A stretch of DNA of 64,000 nt from Limanda limanda (GCF_963576545.1 NC_083646.1:28339027-28403026); one strand, 5' to 3'; positions 10,450 to 23,610 are shown, counted from the stretch's first letter. Translations and numbers: made by a program. The notes: generated by a model from the letters alone, not told the origin.

Positions 10450-13400
10450 ATGTCACGTAAAAGACCTTTGCCAGGCCCAGGACAAAAGGGAAATATTTTA
10501 TATTATTTAAAGAACCAGCCAAGTCAGAAAAGACAGACAAACACACTGACAGAACAGTCAGTTGCTGCAGAAGAGCAACAGACAAGACAGACAGACAAAC
10601 ATGCAGAAGAGCAACAGACAAGACAGACAGACACACATGCAGAAGAGCAACAGACAAGACAGACAGACACACATGCAGAAGAGCAACAGGCAGGACCAAC
10701 AGTGCAGATGGAAGAAGACACAGAGGGACAGACAGAAGAGACTCCCCCAATTCAACAGCAGGGCCAGAAGAGGCGTGCTCTGGCTGGAGCAGAAACATAT
10801 AGAACCCTGTTCCAAAATGAGTGGACCTCTTCATGGCCATTTATTACAAGAGGGAGCCTCAACACGCACTACTGGTGTGCAGTCTGCAGGAGTGAAAACT
10901 CATGTTGCCACCAGGGTGTGGCAGATGTAGTGCGCCACATAAAAACCAAAGGCCACCAAGAAAAGCAACGAGCTCTTCAGTCCACAGCCACAATAGCCCA
11001 ATATGCAATGCCCGTTCCTTCTGTTGGAGGGATGTCTGCACAAGAGGTTAAGGTATGATATGTGTAATAGTCCTGTCAAGGTTCAGTCAAGAGTTTTGTG
11101 TTCTAGTTGATCGCGGTAAAGTCATGGTTGATAGTTTTGACTAATTTGTGTTTTGTATTTCAGTGTATTACAGTCCAATTTTCTTAATTTGAGATCTTAG
11201 TTGCTGAATGTGTTTTTTTTTGCCTGTGCCCTATTATCACAGGTGTCTATTTGAAATAAACTATGGTCTTTTGGGAGGATTAATCATTTTCAATTTCTTA
11301 CAGACAAGAAGGGCTGAGGTCAAAATGACAGCTGGGTTGGTAGCTCATAACGTTCCTCTAGCCTTTGCGGACCACCTGGGGCCTCTCCTAAAAGACTGTT
11401 TTGGAGATTCGAAGACAGCGCAGGACTACAGGTGTGCCAGGACTAAGTCATCTTGCATTATTAACGAAGCGCTTGCGCCTTATTTCACACAAGAGCTTGT
11501 GAAGGAGCTCAAAATCAGCCCCTACACCCTTGTGTACAGATGGGTCAAATGACACAGGTATTTCCCAAACTATTTTTCTCTTCTGAAAAACATTTGCTTT
11601 GTGTAAACATCGAACAACATGTACATTTGTATAATTCTAACTCGTCATTATAGGAGTGCAAAAGATGAACCCGCTTACTGTCCGGGTCTTCATGGGAAGC
11701 AAAGTTGTCCACCGATTTCTGAGCATGTGCACAACAAGTGGGAAGACATGTGGGACAGCAAGCGAGATCTTCGCCAAGATTAACTCCACCCTAGAGGAGC
11801 ATGGTATCCCTTGGGAGAACTGCGTTGCTCTCTCGGTGGACAATGCAGCTGTGAACATCGGACCACGCAATTCCATCGCCTCTAGGGTGCTCCAGAAACA
11901 CCCCAACACTTATATTCATGGTTGTCCTTGTCATGTGGCACATAACACCGCCAAAGCTGCAGGAGGGGGATTTTTCAAAGTGAGTTAAGGCCTGATTTAT
12001 CTCTACACGTAACTTTATATTTGTATCCTAATTGCATGCATTGACTGAATGATATGATTTGATTAATGCATTGCAGGTGTCTGGTTTTGATTTGGAGGAC
12101 ATGGTAGTGGACATCGGTTACTGGTTCAAAGGTAGCACAAATCGGAAAGGATACTTGACAGGTATGCATGTTTGATACTATTATGTGTAATATTGAAATG
12201 CAGAGCTTTAGAAAAGATATGATATGGAATTAAATGTTTGAAACAGAGTTTTGTGAGCTGCATGAAGCTGAGTACATGGAGGTCCTCCTGCACATCTCAG
12301 TTCGATGGCTAAGCCTTGAACGTTGTGTGACCAGAATCCTGAGGCTTTACGGACCTCTTGCGAGCTACTTCAAATCTGCTAGTATGGTCATCAATTTTCA
12401 ATTTCATTATGCAGCAACTACATGGATTGTTAGTCACATACTTATTGACAACCTCTTGTTGTGTGTTATTTATTAATTGATTCAAGATGAAAATCAGGCA
12501 AGATTCAAGAGGCTTGTGCAGGCATTTACTGACCCCATGACAGAAGTGTACCTGCTGTTCTACCAAGCCACCTTACCAACCTTCACTGATTTCAACTTGC
12601 TTCTCCAGAGAGAGCAGTCAGCAATATATTTGTTACATGATGAGGTGGGTTTTTTTTCATTCTGTGTTTCTTGCTGATATCTTCAGGGATCTTATACTAT
12701 TTTTGTCAATGTCTTTCATAGATGGTAAAATTCGTACGCAAGCTATGTTCCAAATTTATGGTTCCAGCAGCTCTGCAATGCAATGAGGATCCTTGTGAAA
12801 TTGCCTATGAAGAGAAGGCAAACCATTTGCCAGGTTAGTGTTTACTATTATTATGATTATACACTGTGATATGTGATAGATAAAATGTGATATTTAGCCT
12901 TGTACCTAGCCTTTTGCCACTTCATGAGTAGAAACCTAAGGTTTGTGGTAGTCCTTCCAACAGTGAGCTTCTGGTTGGATTTATTGCCCTATGTGTCAAG
13001 CTGATATTGCTGTATCAGGATGTTAAACCATTTCTGTTAACCTAATATGTTGTATCTGTACAGGGAAAAAGTTGAACATTGGGTTCACAACCAGGGCTAC
13101 ACTTAACAGGTATCTTGATGAGGGTGACATCACACCACGGCAGGTGGATTCATTCCATGAAGCTGTGTTGAGTTTCCTGACAAGTGCTGTGGGCTATGCA
13201 CTTAAGAAGCTGCCACTGGAAGAGCCACTGATCAAGCACGCACAATTTGTAGATGTGCGGCAGAGGGCTGAAAGTGGCATTGAAGATGTCCTGTACTTTG
13301 TTGAAAGGTTAGTTTTTTTCTTCAATTATTGTCTATCATCTTAGCTAAAATGCTTATGATGAGGTATGTTCACTCCTAAACTGCACATGAGTTATTCTTA

Positions 13401-14108
13401 TATGGCTTTCCCTCAAAGATGTGTATGAAATGCTGGTTGATGACAATATACCTATAACTTAACAACCTGTAACTCTACTTTCATAAATAGGTTTCCCCAT
13501 CTCCTCCCATACCATGGACCAGAGGAGCATGACCACCTGGGTGAGGAGTTTCTAAATTTCCAGACCATGCCAACAACCTCCCTTCAGGACCAAACTGAGA
13601 TGGAAAGCTTCTGGGCTGGAATGGCAACACGCAAACATAAGGTATACATTCTTTTTGTATTTCTTTTTGGCAGATGTGGCTTGGCTACATCTGTTGCTTT
13701 TATTGATGCATATATTGTGTCATACATGATGCAAACTATGCATGTTGTATCTGAACTTTGTAACAGTATTCTTACAGTATTAATCAAAATATGCTATGTT
13801 TTTCCATTTTGTTCTTGGTTCATTTTCCATAGGTGACAGGAGCCAAAGAATTTGAGAGGCTTGCTGCCGTCGCCAAGCTGGTCCTGGTGTTGCCACATTC
13901 AAATGCAGACGCTGAGAGGGTGTTTTCAGTTGTGGGACTGAATAAAACTAAGACCAGAAATAGCCTGGCATTGGATGGCACCCTGTCCTCAATAATGGCA
14001 ATAAAGATGGCCGACCTGGAGCCCTGTTTCAGATGGGAGCCCCCCTCAGAAGTAATCAAGGCCTCCAAGAAGGCCACAGGCCAGTACAACCTTGCCCACA
14101 GAAAATGA
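10450..14108 (+). pseudogene. Ten-exon hAT transposase, one 1-bp frameshift
   Basis: This encodes a nuclear cut-and-paste transposase. Exons read from consensus GT/AG sites are 10450-11052, 11304-11557, 11654-11979, 12077-12161, 12247-12381, 12487-12644, 12722-12833, 13064-13307, 13491-13641 and 13833-14108. All nine junction phases agree, giving about 780 codons. Exon 1 has a QTRQTDTHAEEQ repeat and a BED-type finger (WCAVC...HIKTKGH). Exon 2 should end with the family motif TDGSNDTG, but an extra base near 11532-11537 puts it out of frame and into a stop at 11550. Exon 3 has SVDNAAVN (candidate second catalytic Asp at 11839). The last exon has the hATC dimerisation motif NADAERVFS (Glu at 13914). 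One indel is the only break seen. Two upstream exons (about 9916-10034 and 10278-10322) probably form 5' UTR, since joining them in frame meets a stop before the ATG. Confidence 0.85.
10567..10692 (+). repeat. 36-bp in-frame tandem repeat in transposase exon 1
   Basis: Units start at 10567, 10603 and 10639, with a partial fourth from 10675. Each encodes AEEQQTRQTDTH or a close variant (12 residues). Units are nearly identical, and the array keeps the frame, so copy number can change without breaking the protein. Confidence 0.9.
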
Positions 14109-14765
14109 CTAATCAGCATCCGATACCTCATTTTTAGTTATTCTTGTTCTGGTTGATTGTATTGTTCTTGCTTAAAAAGGCTACTGTTTAAGCACTTTAA
14201 GCACTTTATTTGTTGCACTTTTTTGTTTGATGGAACGTGTGGTGGGAGGCTTTGAATAATGAAAAATATTTCTCCCCAACTCATTTTGTGTCATTTTTTG
14301 CTGAACATAAATCATTAACTGCTCTTAAGAATACAATTATTAACAATATAGGTTAGGTTTCAGTTAAGAATTAGTTGAATACCATTGTAATCAAAATGTC
14401 AATCAACCTACCTTGGTCAAATCTTAAACACAGGTCTATTAATAAGGCTATATTGTGGTACATAGACAGTCATTGAGGCACAACAATAGTTTTCTGGTTG
14501 AATGTTCAGCTCAAGTCTAGATGGCCCTACAAGTCATGATTTGATGAACATGAATCAGAATAAGCTCAGGTATTGCACATCTTTGGCATACCACCCAAAA
14601 ATCCACTAAAATGCAGGAAATAACATCTACTTAACCCAAAATTTCCTGGGGGTGGACCTTCAGCTATGTCTTTGCATGTGTAGCTGCGTGCGCGGCAAAA
14701 TTTTGGTCACCCCCGACAAAAATCTCACTCCAAGGTTTTTTGAAAAGTTGGCAGCTCTGTGAATA

Positions 14766-16065
14766 ACATTGAACGATAACAGTATTGTGCCAGGAAACAC
14801 ATTGGAAAATGATTTTAAAACGATATTAATGATATATGATATGATATAAATGATCAAATATGCATCCCATAGTTTGTATTCCCCTTCTGTTGTCCTGGAG
14901 TTTTTATTTCCCCAATCACATAATTAAATGACCACCTCTGCCCATCCACTACAAGCACACAAGCAGATAGACAAAGAGAGGAAGAGAGAAAGAGAGGGGT
15001 GGGCTATGAAGACCCTCATCATTAACCCGTACATTGAACGGGTTACATACAACAACAAGCGGAGAAAGCAGGATCGCGGGCTGACCGGTGCTGAGAAATG
15101 CGCGTCCTGTGTGAACAGCCGGGCGCCAGTGCGCTTCAGAATAGCGCGGAGCGGCGCTGTGCTTCGGCTTTCGGTGTAAACCCTGCGTCACGTAGTGATA
15201 TTGAAGAAGAACATTTGTTATAATAAATTGAAATGAAACGTTTTAGAAATCTAAAAGGTAAATTCATAATTTTGTGTGGGTCCCATGCGTCGACTTAAAA
15301 TATTGATGTCGACGCATTTTCAGCGTGTTAATATTTGACAAAATATTACCACTAACAGCAACTGTATTTATCTCCTTTCATTCAATAATCCCTATGATGA
15401 ATCATATTATTTGCCGGAACATTCGCGTGTTAGCTCATTATCTCAATATCTGTTTTTCTTTACATTTTGTCAATATGCAACACAGTTTGCATCACTCTTA
15501 ATGGCCATATGGGCTGACCAGCCGGGAACAACATCAGCATTTACGTCAGCATTCATGTCAGCATCTGATTAGGAATTCTGATCGAAGATATCTCTGAAAT
15601 AAGACATATCAGTTTAATTATAATTTGCTAAATTTTCCCTCTGCCTTTACCTTGCCACTAACTCCTTGTTAAAGCCCACCTGTGGTAGCAGTGGATGGTA
15701 TTATGTTTTGCTTGTTCTCTGATGAAAACATGGGGCCAATGTGGGTTGACCCACCTTCAAATCATTAATCCATCCTGTCATCATCCTTATGCATTCCTCT
15801 TCTTATCACAAGATACAAGAGATGATTCATATAATTTCCTTGTCTAATCATTGAATTGATTTTTATTACACATCGTCCTTTACAAAAGGACACTAGCTGT
15901 TTATAAAATCTGTTTTCATTCATCCACTAATGTCTGCCTGTGCCCATTTCATTCTCTTTGTTGTCTTTGAAAAAGAATGTGGTTGCTAATTTCTCGATTC
16001 ATACGATAATTTAACAGGCAATTCATGCTATTTCATTGAGAAACTCTTCACTATGCTGATATTTC
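14766..16065. other. Unassigned DNA between two transposons
   Basis: No gene recognised. A 10-bp inverted repeat (ATGCGTCGAC at 15285-15294, GTCGACGCAT at 15308-15317) can form a hairpin with a 13-base loop. A GC-rich patch at about 15060-15180 is surrounded by AT-rich DNA and might be a transposon fragment. The rest shows nothing I can name. Confidence 0.35.
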
Positions 16066-16617
16066 TACACTGTAAAACCGAACAAGTTCACAGTACTCAA
16101 AATGTTTGATGTAACTGAAAATTAACTAACAGAACCATAACTTTTAAGTTAAGTAGTAAAAATTTTTTACTACTGCACTGACTATTCATTTACTAAAAAA
16201 TTGAATTTTGCACAACTTAAAGGCTAGGGGAAATTAACTTAAAAATTGTGACTGTGCTACACTCCACTACAACAGTGACAGTAAGTCATTCAACAAAATG
16301 AATACTAGTCAACTTAAAATTTACAAAATTCGCCATTCTTAGTAAGCCATGCTCAAATATATTAATACAACTCCATTATTACAATTCAAGTTTTTTATTA
16401 AAATAAATTAATTAACTTGAAACATTTGCAGCAACTTCACTATTTCATTGAAATATTTGCATTTCTATTAAACAAGTAACCATAAATGTCTATTGCAGCA
16501 AATGTACTTAAACAATAAACAAGGGTTATTTAAAAGTGCAAATAAAAGAAAATAACCAATAAAGGTTTATTTAAAAGTGCAAATAAAATAAAATACAACT
16601 CTATTCATGCATGTTAG

Positions 16618-19600
16618 TCACGCTACATTTAACAACTTCTGCTTGGGATTCAGTAGGCACGGTTTCAGTGGTTTGTTATCATCAAGACACATCACCATCT
16701 TCTGTATGAAGGTGAATGTGTTGATTAGTTTTTGTGGATAATTTAAATGAAAGCCAATTAATTGGACAAGACAAAACAAAGAACGAGCGCATCTGTCAAC
16801 GTGGGGAGATCACCGACAACAATTTCATCCTCCACCACAACAGAAGTGTTCACTGCATTAAAGTGGACTGCAGCACTGGTGTCTTCAGTAACAAAAGTAA
16901 GTAGAGCCACAGGAGTGTCTGAAATGTCTAGCTCATCTTCCTGCTGCAAAATACAAGCAATCCAGTTCAAGGGATAATTTCAGAAGCAAGTTTGCAAATC
17001 ATGCACTGTATGCTCATCTGTGATCTCCCAAAAAGGAACAAATTGATATTACCCCCAGTGTGTCTCGATATAACACTCACAGATCAAAATGCATGATTAG
17101 AGAATCTGGTCATATCATCTGTATCAAGTCTTTTTTCCTTTTCTTCTGTGCATTTCTAAAAAAGTTGTTTTCTTGCTAAGCTGCAGTAAAGGGTCAATTC
17201 CTTGGAGTTGTATATGTTTATTGCTTGGAAAAAACATCCGATTCTCCTTTCTTTTTTAAAAAATACATATATTAGCTTCAACTAAACTGAGGGATACGTT
17301 TTTGGATGAAACGAGGAGTGTGGATTTCATCCTAATTTCTTACACTTGGGTTATTTCTAGAAAGATATGTATATATATTCATGTATAGGAGGCATGATAA
17401 CAGTCACCAATAAGTCTTTGACAAATCACATTTGAAATTAACATAAAATATACAAATCTAGTGTATTTGAATTGCTAAAATGCTGCAAGAGGTATTCAAG
17501 TTGGTTTTCTATACAATTTGTCATACTTACAGTAGTAACTGATATTGACATTGCAGTGCGTGAATTGAGTTCTAACACAGAAGGTCTTGAAGAATTGTGA
17601 GCCATCCTCCCATAGGTACACAGGGAGTGCACGTAGGGTCAGAATGCGCTTCATGTCAACATCCACTTGTTCCTTGAATAAAAGGAAAAGTATGATTCAA
17701 ACTTTAGATTTTTATAAAAACCTGCAGAAATGATATATATCTTCCTAGATAAACAGGGCATAGCTTCTTCTGCATCAATGAAGTTTAAAAAATCTCTATG
17801 TGTGATACGTTGATAAGTACTTCGAACACTTCTGTCTGCAGTGTGTGTGTGTGTCTGCCAGTCTTGTCGTTGCGTGTTATTTTATCCTAAATATGAGAAG
17901 AGCCGGTCTCGGTTTGGTTCAATCAAGTATTTATAAAGAAGCGATGAAAAGGTATGAAAAGTACAGCAAAGCAATGGGCACCCAAAGCACACCCCCCGGC
18001 CCTCTAGCGGCACCGGGCAGTCACGAGTCGCATCGAACAGACGGCGGTTTTAATATTTTATTACAGTAGGTAGAACAGGATTGGTCAATAACGAAGGGGA
18101 GTAGAGACTTGGTCCATCCTTGATTGTGCGCAGGCGTAGTCCACCCTCTTGGCACTGGAATCAGGAAGTGAACAGGAGCCGCTCTGTTTGGCTCCTCCTC
18201 TGATAGTTGCTGGGCAAAATCTTCACTTCATGACAGTTTTTTAGTTTTGTGTCTCATAAACAAGCCTTGAAACAGCTGACGCCTTGTGGGTCGGTGTTGT
18301 TCATTGGAGTAAAGAATATTGTGTTCCTGCTCTATCGGCTGTATATTCTGTTTGTGTAAACATTTGCATCCTCCAAACAAAACAACCCCAGTCTATCTTC
18401 CCTCCAGAACCTGGGGCAGCTGAACTCTGTGTGATGCTGAATAAATCTAAGGGAGATATGCTTTAATATAAAAAGTTAAGTATGGGAACAAGTTAAAGTA
18501 CAGTGTATAGTATGTCACAAATTTGTCCCACAACAGGCAGCGGCTCTTATCAGACCTCTTATCAAGACAGGTGTGAGACTGACCAGCGATGTGACGCACA
18601 CACATTACTAACTAACTTCAAGATTAACACCAAGCAGCAACGGTTATAAGAAGTAATTTACTCCTGCCCACACCCTCCTTCATTTGTTTATAGTTCAGTT
18701 CCATAAACATCTTCACAGACACACACACACAGACAAGCTAAAATTTAAAATCCCAACACCGCCTGTCGCTCACAAAAACTGACAACCGCGTGTATTTAGT
18801 TATTAATCTAAAGTGTCAGTCAGATCATGCTCGTTCTGGTCACTTTAACCCTGATGTCCTTACTGTGCACTTGTTGTGTTGTGTTTAGCAGATGACCTAT
18901 GTGGACACAGTGCACACATTTTTAAATACCTGCCTCATAAAATCACGAATCAAACACAAAGTACACGTTAGTACAATTCAGCTTAATTCAGCTCGTCTCA
19001 TGCTCATATAGTAGAGATGGCCCAATCTGTAATGTCTGCACAATATTTGAGCAACATTGTGCCAATGGTGAAATTCATCTTAAACTTACCTGGCAGTCAT
19101 AAACCCTGAGGATACCCCGCAGTGCTTCTGCCGTCTTGGTTGCCTTCTCCCTGTACAGGGCAAGCAGATTTGGTGTGTGTGGATCAAGCTCGCAGTACAA
19201 TCGGCTGCGCAAGTTCACATTTGTGATTCTATGGAACTCCGCAAAAACCTGCAGACATAAAAACACATTCATGTATATAGATTAATTGAGAGTTTCTACT
19301 TGGATTGTCACAGGGAAGCATTTATGTTCATGTTACTATATGGCAAACATAAGAGGAACAGTTTTTACCTGCGTTTGAACATGCAGGGCTGGCCATCTCT
19401 CCACAAAGTCCCCCAGCTGAGAATGCCTTTGCGACGAAGGGAAAGGTCGACTGCATTAGCTTCTCAATCGGAACATTGTCTCTCTCTGTCTTGACAACTT
19501 CTTGCAGGATTTGAAGTCGCATTTGCTCCAAACTGGCCTGGTTCTTTCCGCGGGGAAAGTTGGGTAGGAAGTTCACTTCAGCTCGTTTGGCTTGTTTGTT

Positions 19601-20480
19601 GTTGCAATGGGGTGGTTGGCTTAAAGGGTTGGTTTGGCTCTTCCTGCCTGAATTGTTTGCATTTTTAGGAACAATGATGCCAAATTGTGGTGCAACTGGG
19701 CTGTAGTAGTTTGTTATGGCCACTGGAAACCGGAATGATGATGAAATGAGATGGCTTCTATTAATCCTTGTTTATTGCAGTCTCAAGCTCAAGTTACAAA
19801 ACAACGTGATACGTGCGTTCCCCGACGTATCACACTGAACACCTTGTGTAACCCTCCGCCACTGTTGTGAACCCCCAAACAGTATTAGTGCGCGGCACTA
19901 TATCCTACAGTCACATTGACTCTAAACCTCAGAAAGATCTTATGCATCTGTGCTCTCACACTGACTAGGTCCCTCACCAGCACATTTAGCTGTAGCCATG
20001 TCTGGGGAATTGTTATTTTCTGATGAAAAAACCTTATCATCAAAGTCTGAGCTACCATAATGTTTTATACTTTGGTGTTCATTAAATGATGAATATACAT
20101 TTGTGCTGTATGTACAGTTCTTGAATGGGCATACTACCGTCTCATGACTTCTTAAATGACCCCTCAAATGACAAAATAGTGTTGCCTTAGAAAATGGCTG
20201 CTTAAAACCAAACAAAGGGACAGGTAAAACATGCATGTGCTCCTTCAGTTGTGACTTTTTCTTCTGGGTCTTTATGACCCCATGATACATGAGTTTTTAT
20301 TGCATTAAATGACTGAAAAGTACAAATGCAATTGCTGTAGGGGCATGGCAAAGGGCTAACTTAAAAACTGGCTATGCTGCAAACGATTGTGTCTAAATAA
20401 CTTTGCCCGAGTGTTTAGGGAAACAGAATACAACTTGCACTTCCATTCCATTGAATCACTGGAAACCTGGTTATCAGTGA
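16618..20480 (-). pseudogene. Decayed C2H2 plus SAMD3-like passenger gene
   Basis: Minus-strand exon-like blocks follow the order of a protein family that is highly multicopy in fish and often labelled SAMD3-like or uncharacterised. The first block (20475-20290) has KLFRHNRLQHS and, after a frameshift, PLPCPYSNCICTFQSFNA. The next (20290-19940) has VCPFKNCTYSTNVYSSFNEH, a zinc-finger-like region. Further blocks are 19722-19369 (QMRLQILQEVVKTERDN, then a frameshift near 19430, then DFVERWPAL), 19248-19090 (AEFHRITNVNL...DCQ), 17672-17531 (VDVDMKRILTLRALPVYLWE) and about 16975-16618 (DTPVALLTFVTEDT... frameshift near 16757 ...LNYPQKLINTFTFIQK, stop). Three internal splice boundaries keep GT/AG, but at least three frameshifts and a phase mismatch before the last exon show it is broken. 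Its place inside CACTG ends suggests it is a transposon passenger. Confidence 0.7.
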
Positions 20481-21200
20481 GGAAGAGACATTTACATTGA
20501 GGGCAATTTTATGATGCTTGTAAGGATCCTTAACGTGCAAGATATGCAAATAGAGAGCATACCTTATATTGCGGTAGATATAACATTGTCACCCTCAATA
20601 TGATCCTGCCGGATCAAATTTAAAAACAATATAAAATAAGTCACCCTAGTCCAGTCATGGACATCATAATCAATTGCAGATTTAAAAACAGAACTTTACA
20701 ATTAAACTCACCGACAAAATATTGGCTTTCTGGGGATTGTGGAGTGGTTGATGAAATACCTTCACGAGCAGTCTCTATAACCTTTAATGGGTATATAATA
20801 AAAATTAAGGGTCAGGTAGAAATATTTATTCACATTAAACGGGAACAATTTGTAAATTATTAAATATAAGAGATCATAGAAATGCATTGTATATTCATCA
20901 TAAAAACAGAGGACTAAAACATTGGACCTTGGACAGAGGCAGTTTATACTGCTTTCATTTAGCTTATTAGGGGTGTAGTATTTACTCATTATTGCACTCA
21001 ATTCAGAGTACAATTTTAGGAGACCCATACTTGACTGTTTAACATTTTATGGATACTTAAAACAGAATCATTGGATCTGTGGTTCACATAAAATATATCT
21101 TCCTTCCTCCCTCCATTTTGTGTATATTGCTTTCTTCCCATTTTGTATCCTTGAATCAGTCCCACATTTTGTTCTTATTTAATCTTTGGACTATGCTAAA
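20481..21200. other. No gene recognised within the EnSpm-like element
   Basis: AT-rich spacer with short unconvincing frames. It may hold further exons of the passenger gene that are too decayed to read. Confidence 0.35.
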
Positions 21201-22164
21201 TTTTAACTGCCTGCTATTCAATTCGGGAGTCGGACACCATCTGTTCGTTTAAGAGTAGACTGAAAACCTTTCATTTTGATAATCGTATAGTTAGAGCTAA
21301 TTAGTGCGGCAGAACGTAACTTGTTCTATTTTCTAAAATAGGAAGCGTTTAGTTCAAAAAAGGCATAGAGGTATTGATGTCTGATCTACCCCTCAAGTTC
21401 GGCCTGTATCATTGTATGATTACAAGGCAAAAACCCCTGATGACGCTAAGACGCACAGGGAATTTATGACACATGACACACGGAGCTTCTCTTTCCCCCT
21501 TCTCTTTCTTCTTCTCCATCCTTCTCCCCCTTCCCCGGAATCCCTTTGCTTTATCTCCCGCAGATCCAGGGCCTCTGTGGCCGTGGATCGCGCATCAGAG
21601 GTCACAATGCTGGATCCAGTATGGCGGATTCTATATCGTGCGGGCTGATCGTAGAGGGAATGGCGGATCCTTTGTCGCATTGGCATCGGATGGCAGTGGA
21701 CCAGGACCGAGGCGGCAGCCCATGATGGATCCTAATAAGCGGCAGTGGACAATGACTGTGGACTAAAGTGGCCTCTGATCGGGATGGTGGATCATGATCC
21801 TGCTGGTTGCTGACCATAGACTATGATTGCAGCAGGACTGCTTGACACACCGTATTGAAGTTATCCTTCAAAATGTTTACCCTATCAATGCTGCTAAAAA
21901 ACTTTAATCTTGATGATGTTTTCCTACACTTGACATCCATTGCACTTCTGTCCGTCCTGGGAGAGGGAACCTTCACATATGGCTCTCTCTGAGGTTTCTA
22001 CATATTTTTACCCTGTTAACAGGGTTTTTTTTTGTAGTTTTTCCTTACTCTTGCTGAGGGTTTAGGACAGAGGATGTCACACCATTAGGGCTGTCAAAGT
22101 TAACGCGTTAATCTATGAGATTATTGTGACCTAGATTAATGCGATAAAATATTTTAACGCAGAT

Positions 22165-22510
22165 TTGTTTACATCCGGTGTGCGGAAGAAAATTCAGCTC
22201 CTCCAGCAAGCTGCCAGCATCGCCCTCACCGGTGACCACTGGACGTCACTCAGCAATGACAATTACCTCGGTGTCACAGCTCATTTTATTGACAATGTAT
22301 CGCGAGGAGTCGCGATATACAGCGGAAAACTGTGGAGGAATTCCTCGGCGCACTTCAAACACAGCCCGTCAAAAGATAAGTCCCGTCTGAATGAAAGCAC
22401 AGCAAACTGCACAAGGACAGCAGGAAGAGTTGCTAGTTCAAGATGTTGCCACCAGGAGGAATTCTGCCTTGGAGATGATCAATCGGATCCAGCGAAACAA
22501 GGGTCCGCTT
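22165..22510 (+). pseudogene. hAT transposase fragment, frameshifted
   Basis: The first part (22165-22380) reads ASIALTGDHWTSLSNDNYLG and VTAHFID, which corresponds to the first catalytic-Asp block of ZBED-type hAT transposases (usually DxWTS). A frameshift follows; 22391-22510 continues with QQEELLVQDVATRRNSALEM, the later block usually reading QDVPTRWNS. The protein between the two blocks, including the second catalytic Asp, is missing, so this is an internal-deletion remnant. Confidence 0.75.
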
Positions 22511-22904
22511 GCTGCCACCCTCGCTCAGCTGAACTGTATTTCTTTTATTTTGCTGTGTTTGTCTTATTTTGAAGGCCCACAGCCGGAACTTCTGGGGATA
22601 AGTGTAGCAGCGCACCCTTTATTATCTCAGAAGCAGATTCCCCCGTTCTGAGTAAGTTGTGTCGCTCTGTCTGTTAGTGTTTTAGTTAGTTTCTAATGGT
22701 TATTTTAGTGTATGAAACTTGTTTGGTAATATGCAATTTTTCTTTTGTAGATAACTGTGACTGTGTCCTGTTATATGTTACAGAAAATAAAGTTAAACTG
22801 TTTCACTAAGCCTGAGTCAAGTGAAGTGAATGAAGAAAGCAGCAGTGCAAACAGAGACCGTCACACAGGCAACTCCACTCTTTCCGTCCTCTCATGTGCA
22901 TTTT

Positions 22905-23130
22905 TTTTTTTTTTTTTACAACTTTATTTATCATTTTTCCATATTGAAAACAGTTACATCATTAGTTAGGCATTTCTTACAAAAGTTGCACTGATCTCAG
23001 AGCAGCTGAGACCAGAGGAACTGTGTGTTTTCACTGTTTCCATAGTTAAGAAGCAGCTGGTGAGTCAGTGACCGGCCTGCTTCACGTGAACGAGCTCTTA
23101 TCTCACTGTGTCTCTCTGAGCGAGTGCGCG
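22905..23130 (-). repeat. Nested repeat shared with the hAT at 28697-30016
   Basis: The segment 22985-23125, read in reverse, matches about 29405-29545 over ~140 bases with scattered differences (AGCAGCTGAGACCAGAGGAA; CACTGTTTCCA). The two copies lie in opposite orientation in different hAT elements. A T18 run at about 22902-22918 may be the poly(A) of a retroinsertion. The source family is not identified. Confidence 0.55.
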
Positions 23131-23234
23131 GCGGCAGGGGGCGGAGCCTCGGGACCGGTGCGCTGTCTGGGAGCACACACACACACACAGACACACACAC
23201 TCGCCGCTCCGGGTACTAAATGACGGCCTGATAC

Positions 23235-23437
23235 GATTATGTTTTTAAAAATTGTTGTGACTTAGTCAACCGCCAACATTTTCGTTTCGTCTCGTCTCGT
23301 TAACGAAAATTAAAATAGATTTCGTCATAGTTTTTATTTTCAAAGATCCATTTCGTTACGTCTTCGTCTCGTCTTAGTCATGGGAAAAGGGGCGTTAAGG
23401 AATATTTTTCGTTATCGTCAACGAAATTAACACTGGT
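23235..23437 (-). repeat. Fish MITE-like repeat (CGTTAACGAAAATTAA family)
   Basis: This contains repeated CGTCTCGTC words and TTCGTTAACGAAAATTAA, and closes with GTTATCGTCAACGAAATTAA and CACTGG. This sequence type is a common small repeat in fish. Class and exact ends are uncertain. Confidence 0.4.
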
Positions 23438-23610
23438 GTACTGTATATCTAATTTTTTCCAGAGCCAATCCCAACATCACCTCTCTAATCCAATGAACAT
23501 AGGCAGGAGGATTCTTCCCCTTCCAATTCAGCAGAATCAGACATCGGGCATGCAATGATGCAAAGGCCATGTGCATTTTTTTAACTTCCTCGAACTGTGT
23601 GGGTGTTTGT
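23427..23610 (-). mobile_element. L1-type LINE coding fragment
   Basis: The minus-strand frame includes MAFASLHARCLILLNWKGKN and then WIREVMLGLALEKIRYT, which matches the L1 ORF2 C-terminal region of fish (LNWK, W..EV, LEKIRY). It sits inside the hAT at 22086-24136. No 3' UTR or poly(A) directly adjoins it, so it is a fragment. Confidence 0.6.

Larger units (their letters stand above)
9775..14759 (+). mobile_element. Complete hAT DNA transposon, 4985 bp
   Basis: The element starts CAGAGCTGCCAACT (9775-9788) and ends with its exact reverse complement AGTTGGCAGCTCTG (14746-14759), a 14-bp perfect inverted repeat. It is flanked by the direct repeat TGAATA at 9769-9774 and 14760-14765, a 6-bp duplication where most hATs make 8. 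The left subterminal region (9789-9870) repeats CACGC and CACACGC words. It contains a single plus-strand multi-exon transposase gene (10450-14108). Ends and duplication are perfect, implying a recent or well-preserved insertion. Confidence 0.9.
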
